64,000 nt of DNA from Astropecten irregularis. Its lineage: Eukaryota > Echinodermata > Asteroidea > Paxillosida > Astropectinidae. A program made the translations under genes and the position numbers. Below, piece by piece: positions 49,418 to 58,927 of the stretch (positions within the stretch are counted from its first letter, which is position 1; every line of letters starts with the position of its first letter). The stretch is from contig OZ020258.1 in NCBI GenBank assembly GCA_963971285.1, positions 12,420,614-12,484,613 of the forward strand. Direction: 5' to 3'. The notes beneath the pieces were generated by a model, which worked only from the letters and a program-made list of their open reading frames with translations, made no database searches and was not told the DNA's origin.

Positions 49418-49972
49418 TGTAACGGACAGTTAATACATTTAGATGTTTGTTACTGCTGGGATAGTGGCTACCAACGGAGGGCTCCGCCGGAGCGCCCTGA
49501 CTTGCTTCTTTTGAACTTTATGGGTCCCAGAAAATGGCTTGTTTTCCAGGAAGCTTGTGGGTTGGCGGGCGCGGGAAAGGGTTTGGCAAAGTGCCCGGGC
49601 ACGCGGATATTGACACATTGTTTAGACACATAGTTGCTGTTTATGAGTTGTTGTACATGTAATAACGTTTTGTGTGGTTGTTCTTGTTCTGACCGCGGTG
49701 CGGTAGGACGTATACAGGCAGTTTGAGTTTGGTCAATAAAGAAGACACTTGTTTGCTGTTAAACCCTGTGAGTCGTGTCCTGTGATTTGGTGTTGCTTAA
49801 TAGCGTTCCACACTAATGACGTCACACCTTGCATGCACGCACACACATACCCCCACTCATCACACGTTTGCATATGGCCGGTTGCAATGTTTGTCTGAGG
49901 TTCGGTGCTATTTTTAGCTCAAGTGCGCAGCGCTATTATCGGGAGGACACGACCCCAAGGTTCACGATACAA
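49418..49972 (+). mobile_element. Possible solo LTR
   Basis: TGTAACGGACAGTTAATACA resembles a Ty3/gypsy-type LTR start. GGTCAATAAAGAAGACACTT at about 49731 looks like a polyadenylation region of an LTR. The presumed 3' end is split by the MITE 49798-49938 and may finish near GATACAA. No second LTR, primer site or TSD is visible, so this is tentative. Confidence 0.3.
49798..49938. mobile_element. MITE with AATAGCG(T/C)TCC ends, copy 2
   Basis: TAATAGCGTTCCACACTAAT and GTGCGCAGCGCTATTA are imperfect inverted ends. The interior shares GCAATGTTTGTCTGA and GACGTCA with 47621-47784. Confidence 0.65.
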
Positions 49973-50118
49973 TATTAAAGCTTGCCCATTCAAACATTTA
50001 AAAGGCAGCCTAATTAGTGAGCTTGTGCAAGCAGCAACAGAATTGAACCACAAGTATATATACCCAGATGATATCCACAATCTAAAAGAGGGATGGTTGA
50101 ATACGTGGACAGAACCAG

Positions 50119-50354
50119 GGGCCAATTTCATAAAACTGTTAAGCACAACAATTTGCTAAGCATGACATTTCTGTCTTTATAATAAAAACAGGGTTAACAA
50201 CCAAATGTGTTGTGTACCACTTGTGATTGTTCTTTGGCTGTTGTTCGTTGACTGTGAATATCAAATGGAATTTTCAATGGTGGTTTGTTTTATTGCGCGA
50301 GACATTTTTGTGCTAAGCAAATTTTTGTGCTTAACAATTTTATGAAATTGGCCC
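50119..50354 (-). mobile_element. CAG-TSD MITE family, copy 2
   Basis: 236 bp with ends GGGCCAATTTCATAAAACTG and its near complement, flanked on both sides by CAG (50116-50118 and 50355-50357). The interior is in the opposite orientation to copy 1. Confidence 0.85.
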
Positions 50355-50617
50355 CAGGGCTTGAGGAAGGAGGTGGTTGTTTCTCTGATTCTGGTTTCAG
50401 ATTTCAGGTTACTTTTCCCTCTTCACTTTCTGGGGTGGCTTGGAAAGCAAAGAAGTTTCAAAGCCGCATCCTCTTTGAGTGATCTCCATGTACTGTTTCT
50501 CAGGTTGCAGCAATTGCTATTGTTGTTACGCATACCTTAGATGATCCTGAAGATATATAGAGTGATATGTGAGTGGTTTCATGGCTTCTGACTGCCATGA
50601 ACACCGGTATAAACAAA

Positions 50618-51375
50618 GGGCTAGATAGCTCATGCGATCAGTTGGAAGAGCACTGGTACAGCAATCTGGGGGTCACAGGTTCGAATCAGTGTTGGAGTAC
50701 TCGTACTCGAAATTGAACTCGAGTACCACTAAAGTACTTGGCCCGTACTTGGTCATAAGCACTCGAAAAAAAAAACAAGTACTACGCCAGTAATTCTGTA
50801 CTCGGACTCGTCACCGAACTCAACAAATTGTACTCGGTGAACTCGATCCCAGTTGCAAGTACTCAATATAAAATTCGGATTTGTTTATATTTATTTTTCG
50901 ATACTAAACTTATTAAAATAATGATGAATGTAATGTGTTTATTGACTCTATGCAGTGCATTTGTATTGTCCTATTCCTATGAAACACTACAAAAATATCA
51001 CCTGTTGCAACCTTCTTTTTATGGACCACGTTCATCACATGCAGCATTTTCTAACTAACAAGGTAAGGAAAGATCGTATGTGGAGGAGAGGATGTACACA
51101 AACGTGTCACATTCTCTAATGGGCGCATGCCGGCGCAATGTTCTAGTTTAAAAATGTACTCAGGATGAACTCGATGTCTATGTACTCAAAACTTGGCCCG
51201 TACTTCAACTCTGAACTTGTTTTTTTGGCTCGGTTTTTTGACTCGATTAAAAAGTACTCGGACTCGGCCCCCACTCGGCACTGTGTGTACTCAGAAAACT
51301 TGGTACTCAAATTTTGGTACTCGACTACAGCACTGGTTCGAATCCCACTTACAGTCTTGCAATTTTCTATGTTCC
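50618..51375 (+). mobile_element. tRNA-derived SINE split by a hAT-like element
   Basis: TAGCTCATGCGATCAGTTGG and AAGAGCACTGG form an A-box region, then GGTTCGAATC begins a B box at 50678. The hAT-like element 50687-51335 sits inside the B box, and the duplicated GTTCGAATCCC resumes at 51336. About 40 bp of tail follow. Confidence 0.75.
50687..51335. mobile_element. hAT-like non-autonomous element with 8-bp TSD, copy 2
   Basis: 649 bp with ends CAGTGTTGGAGTACTCG and CGACTACAGCACTG, and 8-bp TSD GTTCGAAT at 50679-50686 and 51336-51343. Subterminal ACTCGAGTAC/GTACTCG arrays occur at both ends. The AT-rich centre has no transposase. Confidence 0.85.
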
Positions 51376-51430
51376 CCTTTAAATGACTTAAATTTTGTGA
51401 TTTGTATAATTTGTTTTTGGTCGTACATAC

Positions 51431-51530
51431 CTTCCTGACGTTTTGAAGCTGGCAGTGTCACCCATCAATTCATTGCTGAGTTCCCCGAGTTTAATAGTCA
51501 TCCCAAGATCCTGAGGCTCCATTTCAGGTT
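51431..51530 (-). CDS. Exon 2 of dynein-D5-like / IQANK1-like gene
   Basis: Minus-strand acceptor CTTTTTTCCCACAG precedes the exon at 51530, and donor GTATGT follows 51431. The 100-nt exon completes a Glu codon from exon 1 (phase 1) and ends two bases into an Arg codon (phase 2). The peptide is PEMEPQDLGMTIKLGELSN, then ELMGDTASFKTSG. It is an acidic, probably extended linker between the basic tail and the D5-like domain. No family motif is recognised in it. Splice signals on both sides and phase agreement with both neighbours support it strongly. Confidence 0.85.
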
Positions 51531-52369
51531 CTGTGGGAAAAAAGTAAAGAGAGAAACATGACCACAATAAATTCACAATTTTCATTCAAAATAAGACTTG
51601 GCCTGTACATACAAGAACCAAGGATGAAGCTAAATGAGAGGTATTAGAAGGATTTGTGACCCCCCAGAAAAATTATCTTTTAGCCTTCGAAGAAGATCCT
51701 TCTAGGATCAAAATGCGTCAGGCCCTCCTTTTACTCCAAGCATTTTATAAATTTCAGGTCATTATTGAAGGGTCTCTGCAATAGGAATAGTATGGCTTGA
51801 ACATGTGCTAAAAAGCTTTATAGGGCCTGTGATTTTATCCAATATTCACACTGTTTCAGGGTTAACAACAGGTTGTTGGTTTGTATGCTAATTAGAAATT
51901 CCATATTCATGAGCAAAACTGTGATGTCATCTAGGTAACTGAAAGCTGAAACACAATTGATTTGTGCACAAAATGTTGGGGTTGTTTTATAGGTTTTCTG
52001 ACGGACCTTTTCCTCCTCAATGGGTTTTATTGTGTCGTATAATGTTCCTTTCACTCAACTGGTGGTGTAATTTTTTTGCCAAACCATTTCTGTGGTTCAG
52101 GTTAGCCTCTTCAGTTTTTATGTTTTTACATTATATTTTTGGTGTTGGTTCCCCACATGAGCATGCATGAAGATCCCCCATTTTGTAAAACGATTTAAAT
52201 GAAAACCAAATGCTAGTTTGAAACCAAAATAAGACTTGCCATTCATTATCTGTCAGTATATTCTCTGTATGAAGGCAATAAAATAACCTGACTGAAAAAA
52301 GCACTGCATGAACCCTTTAATGTCTGATGAGCAGTTTGCAGCAGTTTGGCATGGTGGAAGTAACATAAA
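51531..52369. other. Intron 1 sequence without recognised element
   Basis: AT-rich. No gene, TIR pair or tandem repeat identified by eye. Confidence 0.4.
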
Positions 52370-52738
52370 GGCACGTTCTCACACACCAAAAAAGCGTGAC
52401 TATTTGGGTAGTCGTGTTTATTTGTGTGAGGACACAAATAATCGCGACTAATATTGCGTCTTTTTGCAAATAGTCGCGATTATTTGCTGTGTGAACGGTG
52501 CACCAAAAAATACCGTTTTTTTATATCCCATCATGCAAGGCGGGCCCCACGCGTTTAGCACAGGATGCATGCCAACTTCACCCCTCACTGTGCACGGGCA
52601 GTTTGATAGAAATCGTACTGGTACGATTTGGGTCGCGCTTTTTTGGATGTGGGAACACAACAAAAAGCGTGACTATTTGGGTCGCGATTTGGAGTGCGAC
52701 CCAAATAGTCATGCTTTTTGGTGTGTGAGAACATGCCT
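52370..52738. mobile_element. TIR element with about 40-bp ends
   Basis: AGGCACGTTCTCACACACCA at left pairs with TGGTGTGTGAGAACATGCCT at right. The next segments (AGCGTGACTATTTGGG / CCCAAATAGTCATGCT) pair too. The interior has further ATAGTCGCGATTATT palindromes. It is non-coding, and no certain TSD was found. Confidence 0.75.
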
Positions 52739-52914
52739 ATTGAGTAAGTTTGCGGAGACACCGTGTATAATCTCTTTTATAGATGTGTGGTTCTGAAAAG
52801 AACCGGTGAGAATAGTCTTGACGTTCTGGAACGTCGAGAGTATTCTCACCGGTTCTTTTCAGAACCACATCTATAAAACAGATTATACATGGTGTATATG
52901 CAAACTTACTCTAT
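52739..52914. repeat. Long hairpin with two histone-type 3' stem-loop sequences
   Basis: Arms of about 86 bp are about 90% complementary and meet in GACGTTCTGGAACGTC at 52820-52835. Within the arms GGTTCTTTTCAGAACC occurs at 52851-52866 on the plus strand and at 52804-52789 on the minus strand. This 16-mer fits the replication-dependent histone mRNA 3' stem-loop pattern (6-bp stem, TTTC-type loop, GG...CC). No histone gene and no purine-rich downstream element is seen. The element adjoins the TIR element on its left. Confidence 0.8.
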
Positions 52915-53529
52915 TGCAGCAGTTTAATACTTGTATTGACTATTAATTTGTTAAGATCATGTCCCTTACATTGCGAGGTAGACACAAAAATTGGTGAGAA
53001 GCACCAGGGTCCAGCCATTTGCGCTAAGCCAGGAGGGTGGGATGCATATCCCGAGGACAGGGAGCAATCAGTAAAATTTGAAGAAAACAAAGACAGACTC
53101 TGGTCTGAGGTTCTCAGTAGGGCCTACTCTTTATTCTCAGTTCACTGACCCAAAAAAATTCCCAACACTGACCAATGCCAATTGTACAGGCTACAGCGGT
53201 TGCTGTCAGTGTCAGTCAGTTCAGCCCACGTGAATTCTGGTCCTGTTTTGTTTATAGCAATGCTCGGAGAGACCGCATCCCCTATAACCTTACGTATTCA
53301 TGGGCCATTCCCAAATGATGGCCAAGCATAAATGGCTAATTATTATACAAGTTTAATCAAAGTAATTATTATTTTACATCAATTTACATTGAACATTTTC
53401 AGTGGATGAAATAAACACTAATTGACAGGTAAAAGTAAAGGGCAATCATGGACCTATTTCTTGTTCGGCGCAGGGCGGCTGCCGCACAGGTTGTGATGTG
53501 TGTGGAGCAAATGCATCCTTAAAGATTCA
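52915..53529. other. Intron 1 sequence without recognised element
   Basis: No gene or repeat identified. A 70-codon open frame (52936-53148) has no splice support or family resemblance. Confidence 0.4.
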
Positions 53530-53850
53530 TAGGCAAAAATATCAAGACAGATACAGTAACAGTCATCTGTGAAAATTTCAGACCCATACGGTGCCCACTT
53601 TTTGAGAAAACAGTGAAAAACAGCCACCATATTTCTTAAGTCTTTTCTCTTTTATTTTTGATCTTTTAAAAGATCAACAAGATATTCGGTCGTTGTTTTA
53701 CTAATTTCTGGATAAATACACCATTTCAGGCGGAAAAATTTTAACGGTATGTTCCTATCACCACCATCTTCATACATTGTATTAGTTATACGTAAATTTG
53801 TGAACATTTCTGTTTTGTTTTTTTACCAGAGTATGATACTACCTTTAAAG
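53530..53850 (-). mobile_element. TTAA-type MITE, reverse copy
   Basis: Reverse orientation of the family defined at 60097-60418. One end is intact (GTATGATACTACCTTTAA on the plus strand). The other ends within CAAAAATATCAAG, lacking the terminal 30 bp. Confidence 0.75.
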
Positions 53851-54279
53851 GGGCAGCATAAACCTATGTAAGATTAAACATGTTAAAGGTACTAAACAAT
53901 CATCCATTTTCCCACACATGCATACAGTCCCAAGAGGCTCATCAGGAGTCCAATAAACTCAAGTTTGAAAAATATTGAGAAATATAGATGTATTTTAGAG
54001 AGCTTGCAAGAGTCGGGAGCTTGCTCACTGCTGAGGTGAGATTCAAAACCCATGTCCTCTTGCTTCATGATCTAATGATGGTAGAAGCGTCCATGTCGCG
54101 GCCCCGGGTAATGCTAATTCTACCACCACCACACAACATCTGATGTGTGTGGATGCGATAAGAAGGAGATGGTTGCTGTCGAAGGGCCTGACATCGAAGC
54201 AGCTGGTTGGAAGGGGGACACAGTTCTAAGGAGAACACAGTTCTTGGAGGTTGCGGAGGGCAAAGAGGTCCTTGATTAA
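53851..54279. other. Intron 1 sequence without recognised element
   Basis: No gene identified. It includes a stretch rich in CTTGCTCACTGCTGAGGTGA-type sequence that may be an eroded SINE, but A and B boxes are not clear. Confidence 0.35.
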
Positions 54280-54412
54280 GGGCGTGTCCCAATTATCTGG
54301 CTGCGGCTGCAAGTTACGCATGTACCTATGGCAGCCACTAGCTAGTGACTGCAGCCGTTTCCGTAGGCTTTTGTGTTATTTGCAGTCGCAGCCAAAGAAT
54401 TGGGACACGGGC
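54280..54412. mobile_element. Harbinger-type MITE with TAA TSD
   Basis: 133 bp with ends GGGCGTGTCCCAATT and AATTGGGACACGGGC. TAA stands directly on both sides. GGCTGCGGCTGCAA is subterminal on the left and TTGCAGTCGCAGCC on the right. Confidence 0.8.
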
Positions 54413-54745
54413 TAAAATAGGCCTGCTCACTGTGTCGGGGTTTAAGCAGGTAAAATAATTCTTTGGACAAGAAAGTGGGGGGGGGGGGGGCAAAAAAAAA
54501 CACTTTGAATGAAAAAAAAAAGGCTGAATAATGCTGGATCTTTTCAGTTTAATATTACGCGCTGATTACAACATGATGTGTACAGTGTAGGTTACAAATG
54601 CATGCTTTTTTACTCCTTATCAGATATAACTGAAGCAAACGTTACTAGTCTAGCCCACCATGGTGGCTATTCTAGCCTCCCCCCCAAAAAAAAATTCATG
54701 GCTCTTCTAGCCCCCCAAAAAATATTGGCTCTAAAACCGGGCCTG

Positions 54746-54797
54746 GGGCCGATTTCACTAATGCTTTGCAATCATTGCTAGGGCCCAAATCCATCGT
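54746..54797 (+). mobile_element. Truncated copy of the GGGCCGATTTCACTAACG MITE
   Basis: It begins GGGCCGATTTCACTAATGCT after CTG and ends after the CCCAAATCCATCG block, about one third of the full element. The sequence just before it (54476-54530) contains G12 and A-rich runs. Confidence 0.7.
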
Positions 54798-55116
54798 AAA
54801 TCCGCCCTAGGTCCAACCAGCCTGGCCTTTGTCAAAAATGTTGGGCATTCCATTTAAACTAAGGCCTGTCACATCAGCCTACTTTATTTGTGTATAAATA
54901 TTCAATAGTGTCCTGTTCAACAGTAAAATAATCCTGGTTTAATATCATATCTTTTGTGGGAAATCTGACACATCTGTAACTTAAATTTTCAGTCTGTGAA
55001 AATTTCACTTAGTAATTTGGGACAAGGACAAATACAGTGTACCAAACTGAAATTACATGTACATGAAGGTTCTTTTGTCAAAATCATTTAAAGATATTCA
55101 TCTTTTTTTTTAAGTC
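54798..55116. other. Intron 1 sequence without recognised element
   Basis: AT-rich, no gene or repeat identified. Confidence 0.4.
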
Positions 55117-55351
55117 AGCAAAAGAAAACCCTTACTGAATCAGGACTTGAACCCTGGACATCTTTATATCACATACCACTGCTCTACCATCTCAGCTAGC
55201 CATGGCAGCCTCATGATCAAGACTTTTTAAATTGTCTTTGTCCATTTTTGATGCAAGCAAAAGAAAATCCTTCCTGATTCAGGACTTGAACCCTGGACAT
55301 CTTGATATCACGTACCAGTGCTCTACCATCTCAGCTAGCCATGGCAGCCTC
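55117..55351 (-). mobile_element. Tandem pair of tRNA-derived SINE heads
   Basis: Two copies about 139 bp apart share CAGGACTTGAACCCTGGACA and CTACCATCTCAGCTAGCCAT. On the minus strand each reads TAGCTGAGATGGTAGAGC (A box) and GGGTTCAAGTCC (B box), about 35 nt apart. They differ at about 8%. This is a dimer or a tandem duplication of one SINE. Confidence 0.75.
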
Positions 55352-55371
55352 ATATGTTGAGACGGTAACGG

Positions 55372-57368
55372 GTCAACTCGCCTCCTAACTGACTCGCCTC
55401 TTACCAACTCGCCCCCAGGTCGACTCGCCCCTAGCTGACTTTTGTCAATATGACAATGTTTCCGAGTTATCGTGACTTTTTGAGATAATAACTATTTTTT
55501 TGATTCTATGTTTTTACTTTACATATTTTGTTACCGTTTTGTTTTAAAATGTCTTGCTTTAAAAGCATTCTTATTGTTTTTGAACGCTGAATTTTTGTAG
55601 ATTTATTTTTACTGTAGGCCTACTTTCCACACTTTATTATGTATCATCGTCATTATGACGATGCTTTTTGTTCTATGTTTTGTTTGAAGTAATGTTGTTG
55701 ACTTGTTTTTGTTTGTTTTAAGTTGCATTTTTGACGTTTTGATATGTTTTTGGTTCTACGATGGAAATTAATTGCTCGACTCACTGCGATCAAACCACAA
55801 GTTTGTGTGTGGACTTCGTGCATTTTGTACTTAATTATTCTAAACAAAAGGGTGGGAATCATTTGGGTATTAATTATGATGCATTATTATCTGCACATTT
55901 TGCATTTCACTTCTGAATAAATTGGGGAGCAAGTTGGAGGGGGGGGGTGAGTTGGGGAGGGGGCGAGTTGGTAAGGGGTTGAGTTGGTAAGGGGCGAGTC
56001 GGTCAGGAGGCGAGTTGATAAGGGGCGAGTCAGTAAAGGGCAAGTCGGGGAGGGGGCGAGTTGGTAAGCAGTGTTGTAGTGGAGTCCTCAAATCCGAGTA
56101 CAGAGTACTCCGAGTACTTCAGGGTCCGAGTACTGGGCCGAGTCCGAGTACATTGCTTCCGAGTCCAAGTCCTAAGTATCGAGTCCGAGTACATTCGAGG
56201 CCGAGTACAGGGCCGAGTCCGAGTACATGCACAAAACCAATGCACAGTACCAACAAATGCAGTTCATGACAGTCGTGTTTTATACATCTCTTCATTACAC
56301 AACAAGGTCAGCAGGTAAAGGAAACAAAAACAACTGCCCTTTATTCTAAAGCATATAATACATATTTCATACGGAACACAAAGATACAACAAGTCTGAAT
56401 GTTGCTCTCTGGACTTTTATCAAAGTTACAGGGTATAAAAAAGATGGTGAGGTACAAATATAATGGTAAAACCTTTTCTGCCTAAAATGTTGTTTTTAAA
56501 AAGGAAAGAAAAAATAATAAATCACAAGCCAAAAACACTTTGGATCTCAGGGTGAGATCAAAACTCCTTGATATTTTGCCTGTAAATCTGTACTTCTTTG
56601 ACAAAAACGAATTGTATGGAGTAAACACAATTATGTACCGATTGAGAATGTACCATGGACTGTTATACATACATATACCGCATCATTTTGACCAAACCAT
56701 AATTGGGCATTGGGCCCGACAATCGTGCTACCGCGCTTACGGTATGTTTGAGGTTGAGCAATGTCATCGACAGAAAGGTGAATTTATTCAATTTTTTTTT
56801 TTTTGAAATTGTGGAGTACTGGGATCGAGTACCGAGTACTTAACGTCGAGTACGTCAAAAAATCAAGTACATCGGATCGAGTACGGGCCAAGTACATTTT
56901 GTTTTCGAGTACTTTTAATCGAGTATGGGCCAAGTACTTTGGTGGACTCGAGTTGTACTCGAGTACGAGTACGAGTACTACAACACTGTTGGTAAGGGGG
57001 GAGTTGGGGAGGATAAGAGTTGGCCAGGGGGTGATTCGGTCAGGAGGCGAGTTGGTAAGGGGCGAGTCGACCACTACCTTCCACCGCCTAAAGAACTAAA
57101 CTATGCCTCTTGAAGTTTTTTGAGCTCGATCACACCAATATCAGCTTTTTAAACTTCTAAGAGAGCAGTCCGGTTTTACGTTTTTTTGAGCTATCATGGA
57201 GGTAGAAATAGAAAACCAAGATGGCTCTGTAACTATGTATGTGTCCGGCATTTTGTTGGCATTGTGACCATTTGGGTCCGCTCTCCTGATTTGTGTAACA
57301 TGGCTACATGTATGATTTTGCCTTTCTCTCCACACACAAGGGTCGAGTCGGCCAGGGGGCGAGTTGAC
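55372..57368. mobile_element. Foldback-like element with GGCGAGTTG-rich ends, nested insertions
   Basis: The left end (55372-55440) holds repeats of AACTCGCC and GACTCGCC. The right part (about 55921-56060, 56990-57072, 57339-57368) holds the inverted forms GGCGAGTTGGTAAGG and GGCGAGTC, ending GGGCGAGTTGAC. Imperfect tandem ends in opposite orientation are foldback-like. The hAT-like element 56069-56988 sits in the right tract. The centre (55441-55920) is AT-rich and non-coding. No TSD was found for the outer element. Confidence 0.55.
56069..56988. mobile_element. hAT-like non-autonomous element with 8-bp TSD, copy 3
   Basis: 920 bp with perfect 12-bp ends CAGTGTTGTAGT / ACTACAACACTG. TTGGTAAG lies on both sides (56061-56068 and 56989-56996). 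TTGGTAAG also recurs in the surrounding repeat tract, which weakens the TSD argument slightly. GAGTACTCGAGTCC-type arrays are subterminal. A fragment of the TTAA-type MITE family lies inside at about 56400-56640. Confidence 0.85.
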
Positions 57369-57422
57369 TTGTAATCATTGAGACCTACCTAGATGGTTAC
57401 CTATATCTGTTCAGTCACTCAC

Positions 57423-57591
57423 CTTTTGTGGGTGCGGCTGTGACGCTAGCAGGTGTCTTGCCCCCAGAGGGTGCGGCCTTCTTTGCAGTCGTCTTGGTAG
57501 CCGGCTTTTTCTCAGGCGACTTGTTTGAGCCTGCGGCTGTCTTTTTCTGAGGTGCTTTGGAGGGGGACGCAGTAGTCTTCTTGAGAGGCAT
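57423..57591 (-). CDS. Exon 1 (start) of dynein-D5-like / IQANK1-like gene
   Basis: ATG at 57591-57589 (minus strand, context GACAACATGC with A at -3) opens 56 codons plus one base before donor GTGAGT. The peptide is MPLKKTTASPSKAPQKKTAA followed by GSNKSPEKKPATKTTAKKAA and a Pro/Thr/Ala tail. It has 14 Lys, one Glu and no aromatic residue. SPSK and SPEK are S/TPxK-type motifs known from linker-histone tails, so chromatin, nuclear or microtubule binding is possible; this is inference from composition. Phase 1 at the donor matches exon 2. Upstream CCTTTTAGGTTTAG at about 57603-57616 could be an acceptor, so a 5' UTR intron or a further upstream exon is possible. Confidence 0.75.
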
Positions 57592-57944
57592 GTTGTCAAC
57601 AAGAGATATTCTAAACCTAAAAGGAGTGAATTAAGACACAAAATGTGAACTGAAGTTAATCCGAGGAAATTTTCTCAGTTGAATTTCTTCAATGTGAAAT
57701 GGTCGAATAAAATACCATGACATTTGGCTGTATTCATTTAAGGCATTGAAAAGTGAACAAATAAAAACCGACTGAAGCTGAAGTCAACTTGCTCCATTCA
57801 CCTTTCAATGAATAATTTCTAGGTTTTTTTTTTTAAATGACCATCAAATTGATCTGAATTCAGAAAAAATTTTAACAAAAATTTAATTCTCTGAATCAAC
57901 AGCGGGTTAATTTGCAGAAACTATAATCCTGCTCTTAGTGCCTG
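57592..57944 (-). other. 5' flank or 5' UTR region of the minus-strand gene
   Basis: No TATA box or CpG-rich promoter is evident. It holds a possible splice acceptor at about 57603-57616 and AT-rich sequence. Confidence 0.35.
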
Positions 57945-58093
57945 GGGCCGATTACACTAACGCTTTGCGATCATGGCTAAAGCCCAAATCCATCGCTTAA
58001 TGGAAAAGTGCTGCGCAAAGTAGCGATCGATTTTCCGTTTATCGAAGGAGTTGGACTTTAGCAATGAGCGCAAATTATTAGTGAAATCGGCCC
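57945..58093. mobile_element. Harbinger-type MITE with CTG TSD
   Basis: 149 bp with ends GGGCCGATTACACTAACGCT and GTGAAATCGGCCC. CTG stands on both sides (57942-57944 and 58094-58096). Same family as 44987-45138. Confidence 0.85.
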
Positions 58094-58211
58094 CTGGACT
58101 ACATTCAGGATGACCACATCAATAGGCCTAATAATGGGCCGAAGCCTATCACTCTCAAGCTTGTTAGGAGTACAGAAGCATCGATTATGAGGAACACTTT
58201 GATGATCTCAC

Positions 58212-58332
58212 CTAAATGACTGAAGAACGTTACAAGTAATAAACTAACTGCAAACTGCTCATCAACCAAAATGATGGCCTTCTTGGTGTGACCGTTGCTG
58301 AACAGTGCAAACAAAATGAATTCACAAGTGAG
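58212..58332 (-). CDS. Candidate exon with splice signals on both sides
   Basis: On the minus strand TACTTTATACCCACAG precedes 58332, and CATTTAG followed by GTGAGATC ends at 58212. Between them one frame is open for 40 codons plus one base: LTCEFILFALFSNGHTKKAI, then ILVDEQFAVSLLLVTFFSHL. The other two frames have stops. It is hydrophobic at both ends with a basic centre. No family is recognised. Joined straight to exon 1 it would not keep the Lys-rich frame, so if real it belongs to an upstream exon with other partners or to another gene. Chance splice-like signals are quite possible. Confidence 0.3.
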
Positions 58333-58542
58333 CTGTGGGTATAAAGTAAACACTTAAAATAAAGACCCATTTGCATTGCTATTTGCTTTCCTCATACAAT
58401 ACTAAGGATGGCCCAATGAGGCAGAGTGACCGTGTCACTAGGTATTACATAAGCATGCCAAAAATCAATACATTTGTCAGTCCAACTGTCCCTTGCAGTG
58501 TCATGGGGATACTATGGACAATTCCTTCAGCCTTAAGCCCTC

Positions 58543-58782
58543 GGGCCAATTTCATAAAACTGTTAAGCACAAAAATTTGCTTAGCACAAAAATGTCTCGC
58601 CCAATAAAACAAACCACCATTGTAAATTCAATTTGATATTCATGGTCAGCGAACAACCGCCAAAAAACAATCACTGGTGATACACAACACATGGAAATTT
58701 GGTTGTTAACCCTGTTTTTTATTAAGACAGAAATGTCATGCTTAGCACTTGTTTGTGCTTAACAGTTTTATGAAATTGGCCC
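58543..58782 (+). mobile_element. CAG-TSD MITE family, copy 3
   Basis: 240 bp with ends GGGCCAATTTCATAAAACTG and TTTTATGAAATTGGCCC. Flanks CTC and CTG are an imperfect TSD. Confidence 0.8.
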
Positions 58783-58927
58783 CTGTTCGCACTGGACTTA
58801 TTTTGGGCTAATTACCGAGCCAATGGGTATTACTTACCCATTTTAAATCTAGCGCAAACAACCTGGGTAACTTTCCTTACAGAAGCCGCTTGGGTAGTTT
58901 AACCAAGCGAAGGGTGCCCAGGAAGAT

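Noticed and set aside
50618..51375. Functional tRNA gene
   Set aside because: A and B boxes are present, but the stems do not pair as in a tRNA and the B box is split by a 649-bp element. A SINE explains it better.
57411..57641. Arg/Pro/Leu-rich minus-strand frame of 76 codons
   Set aside because: It is a shifted reading of exon 1. The Lys-rich frame has the ATG, the phase match and the splice donor.
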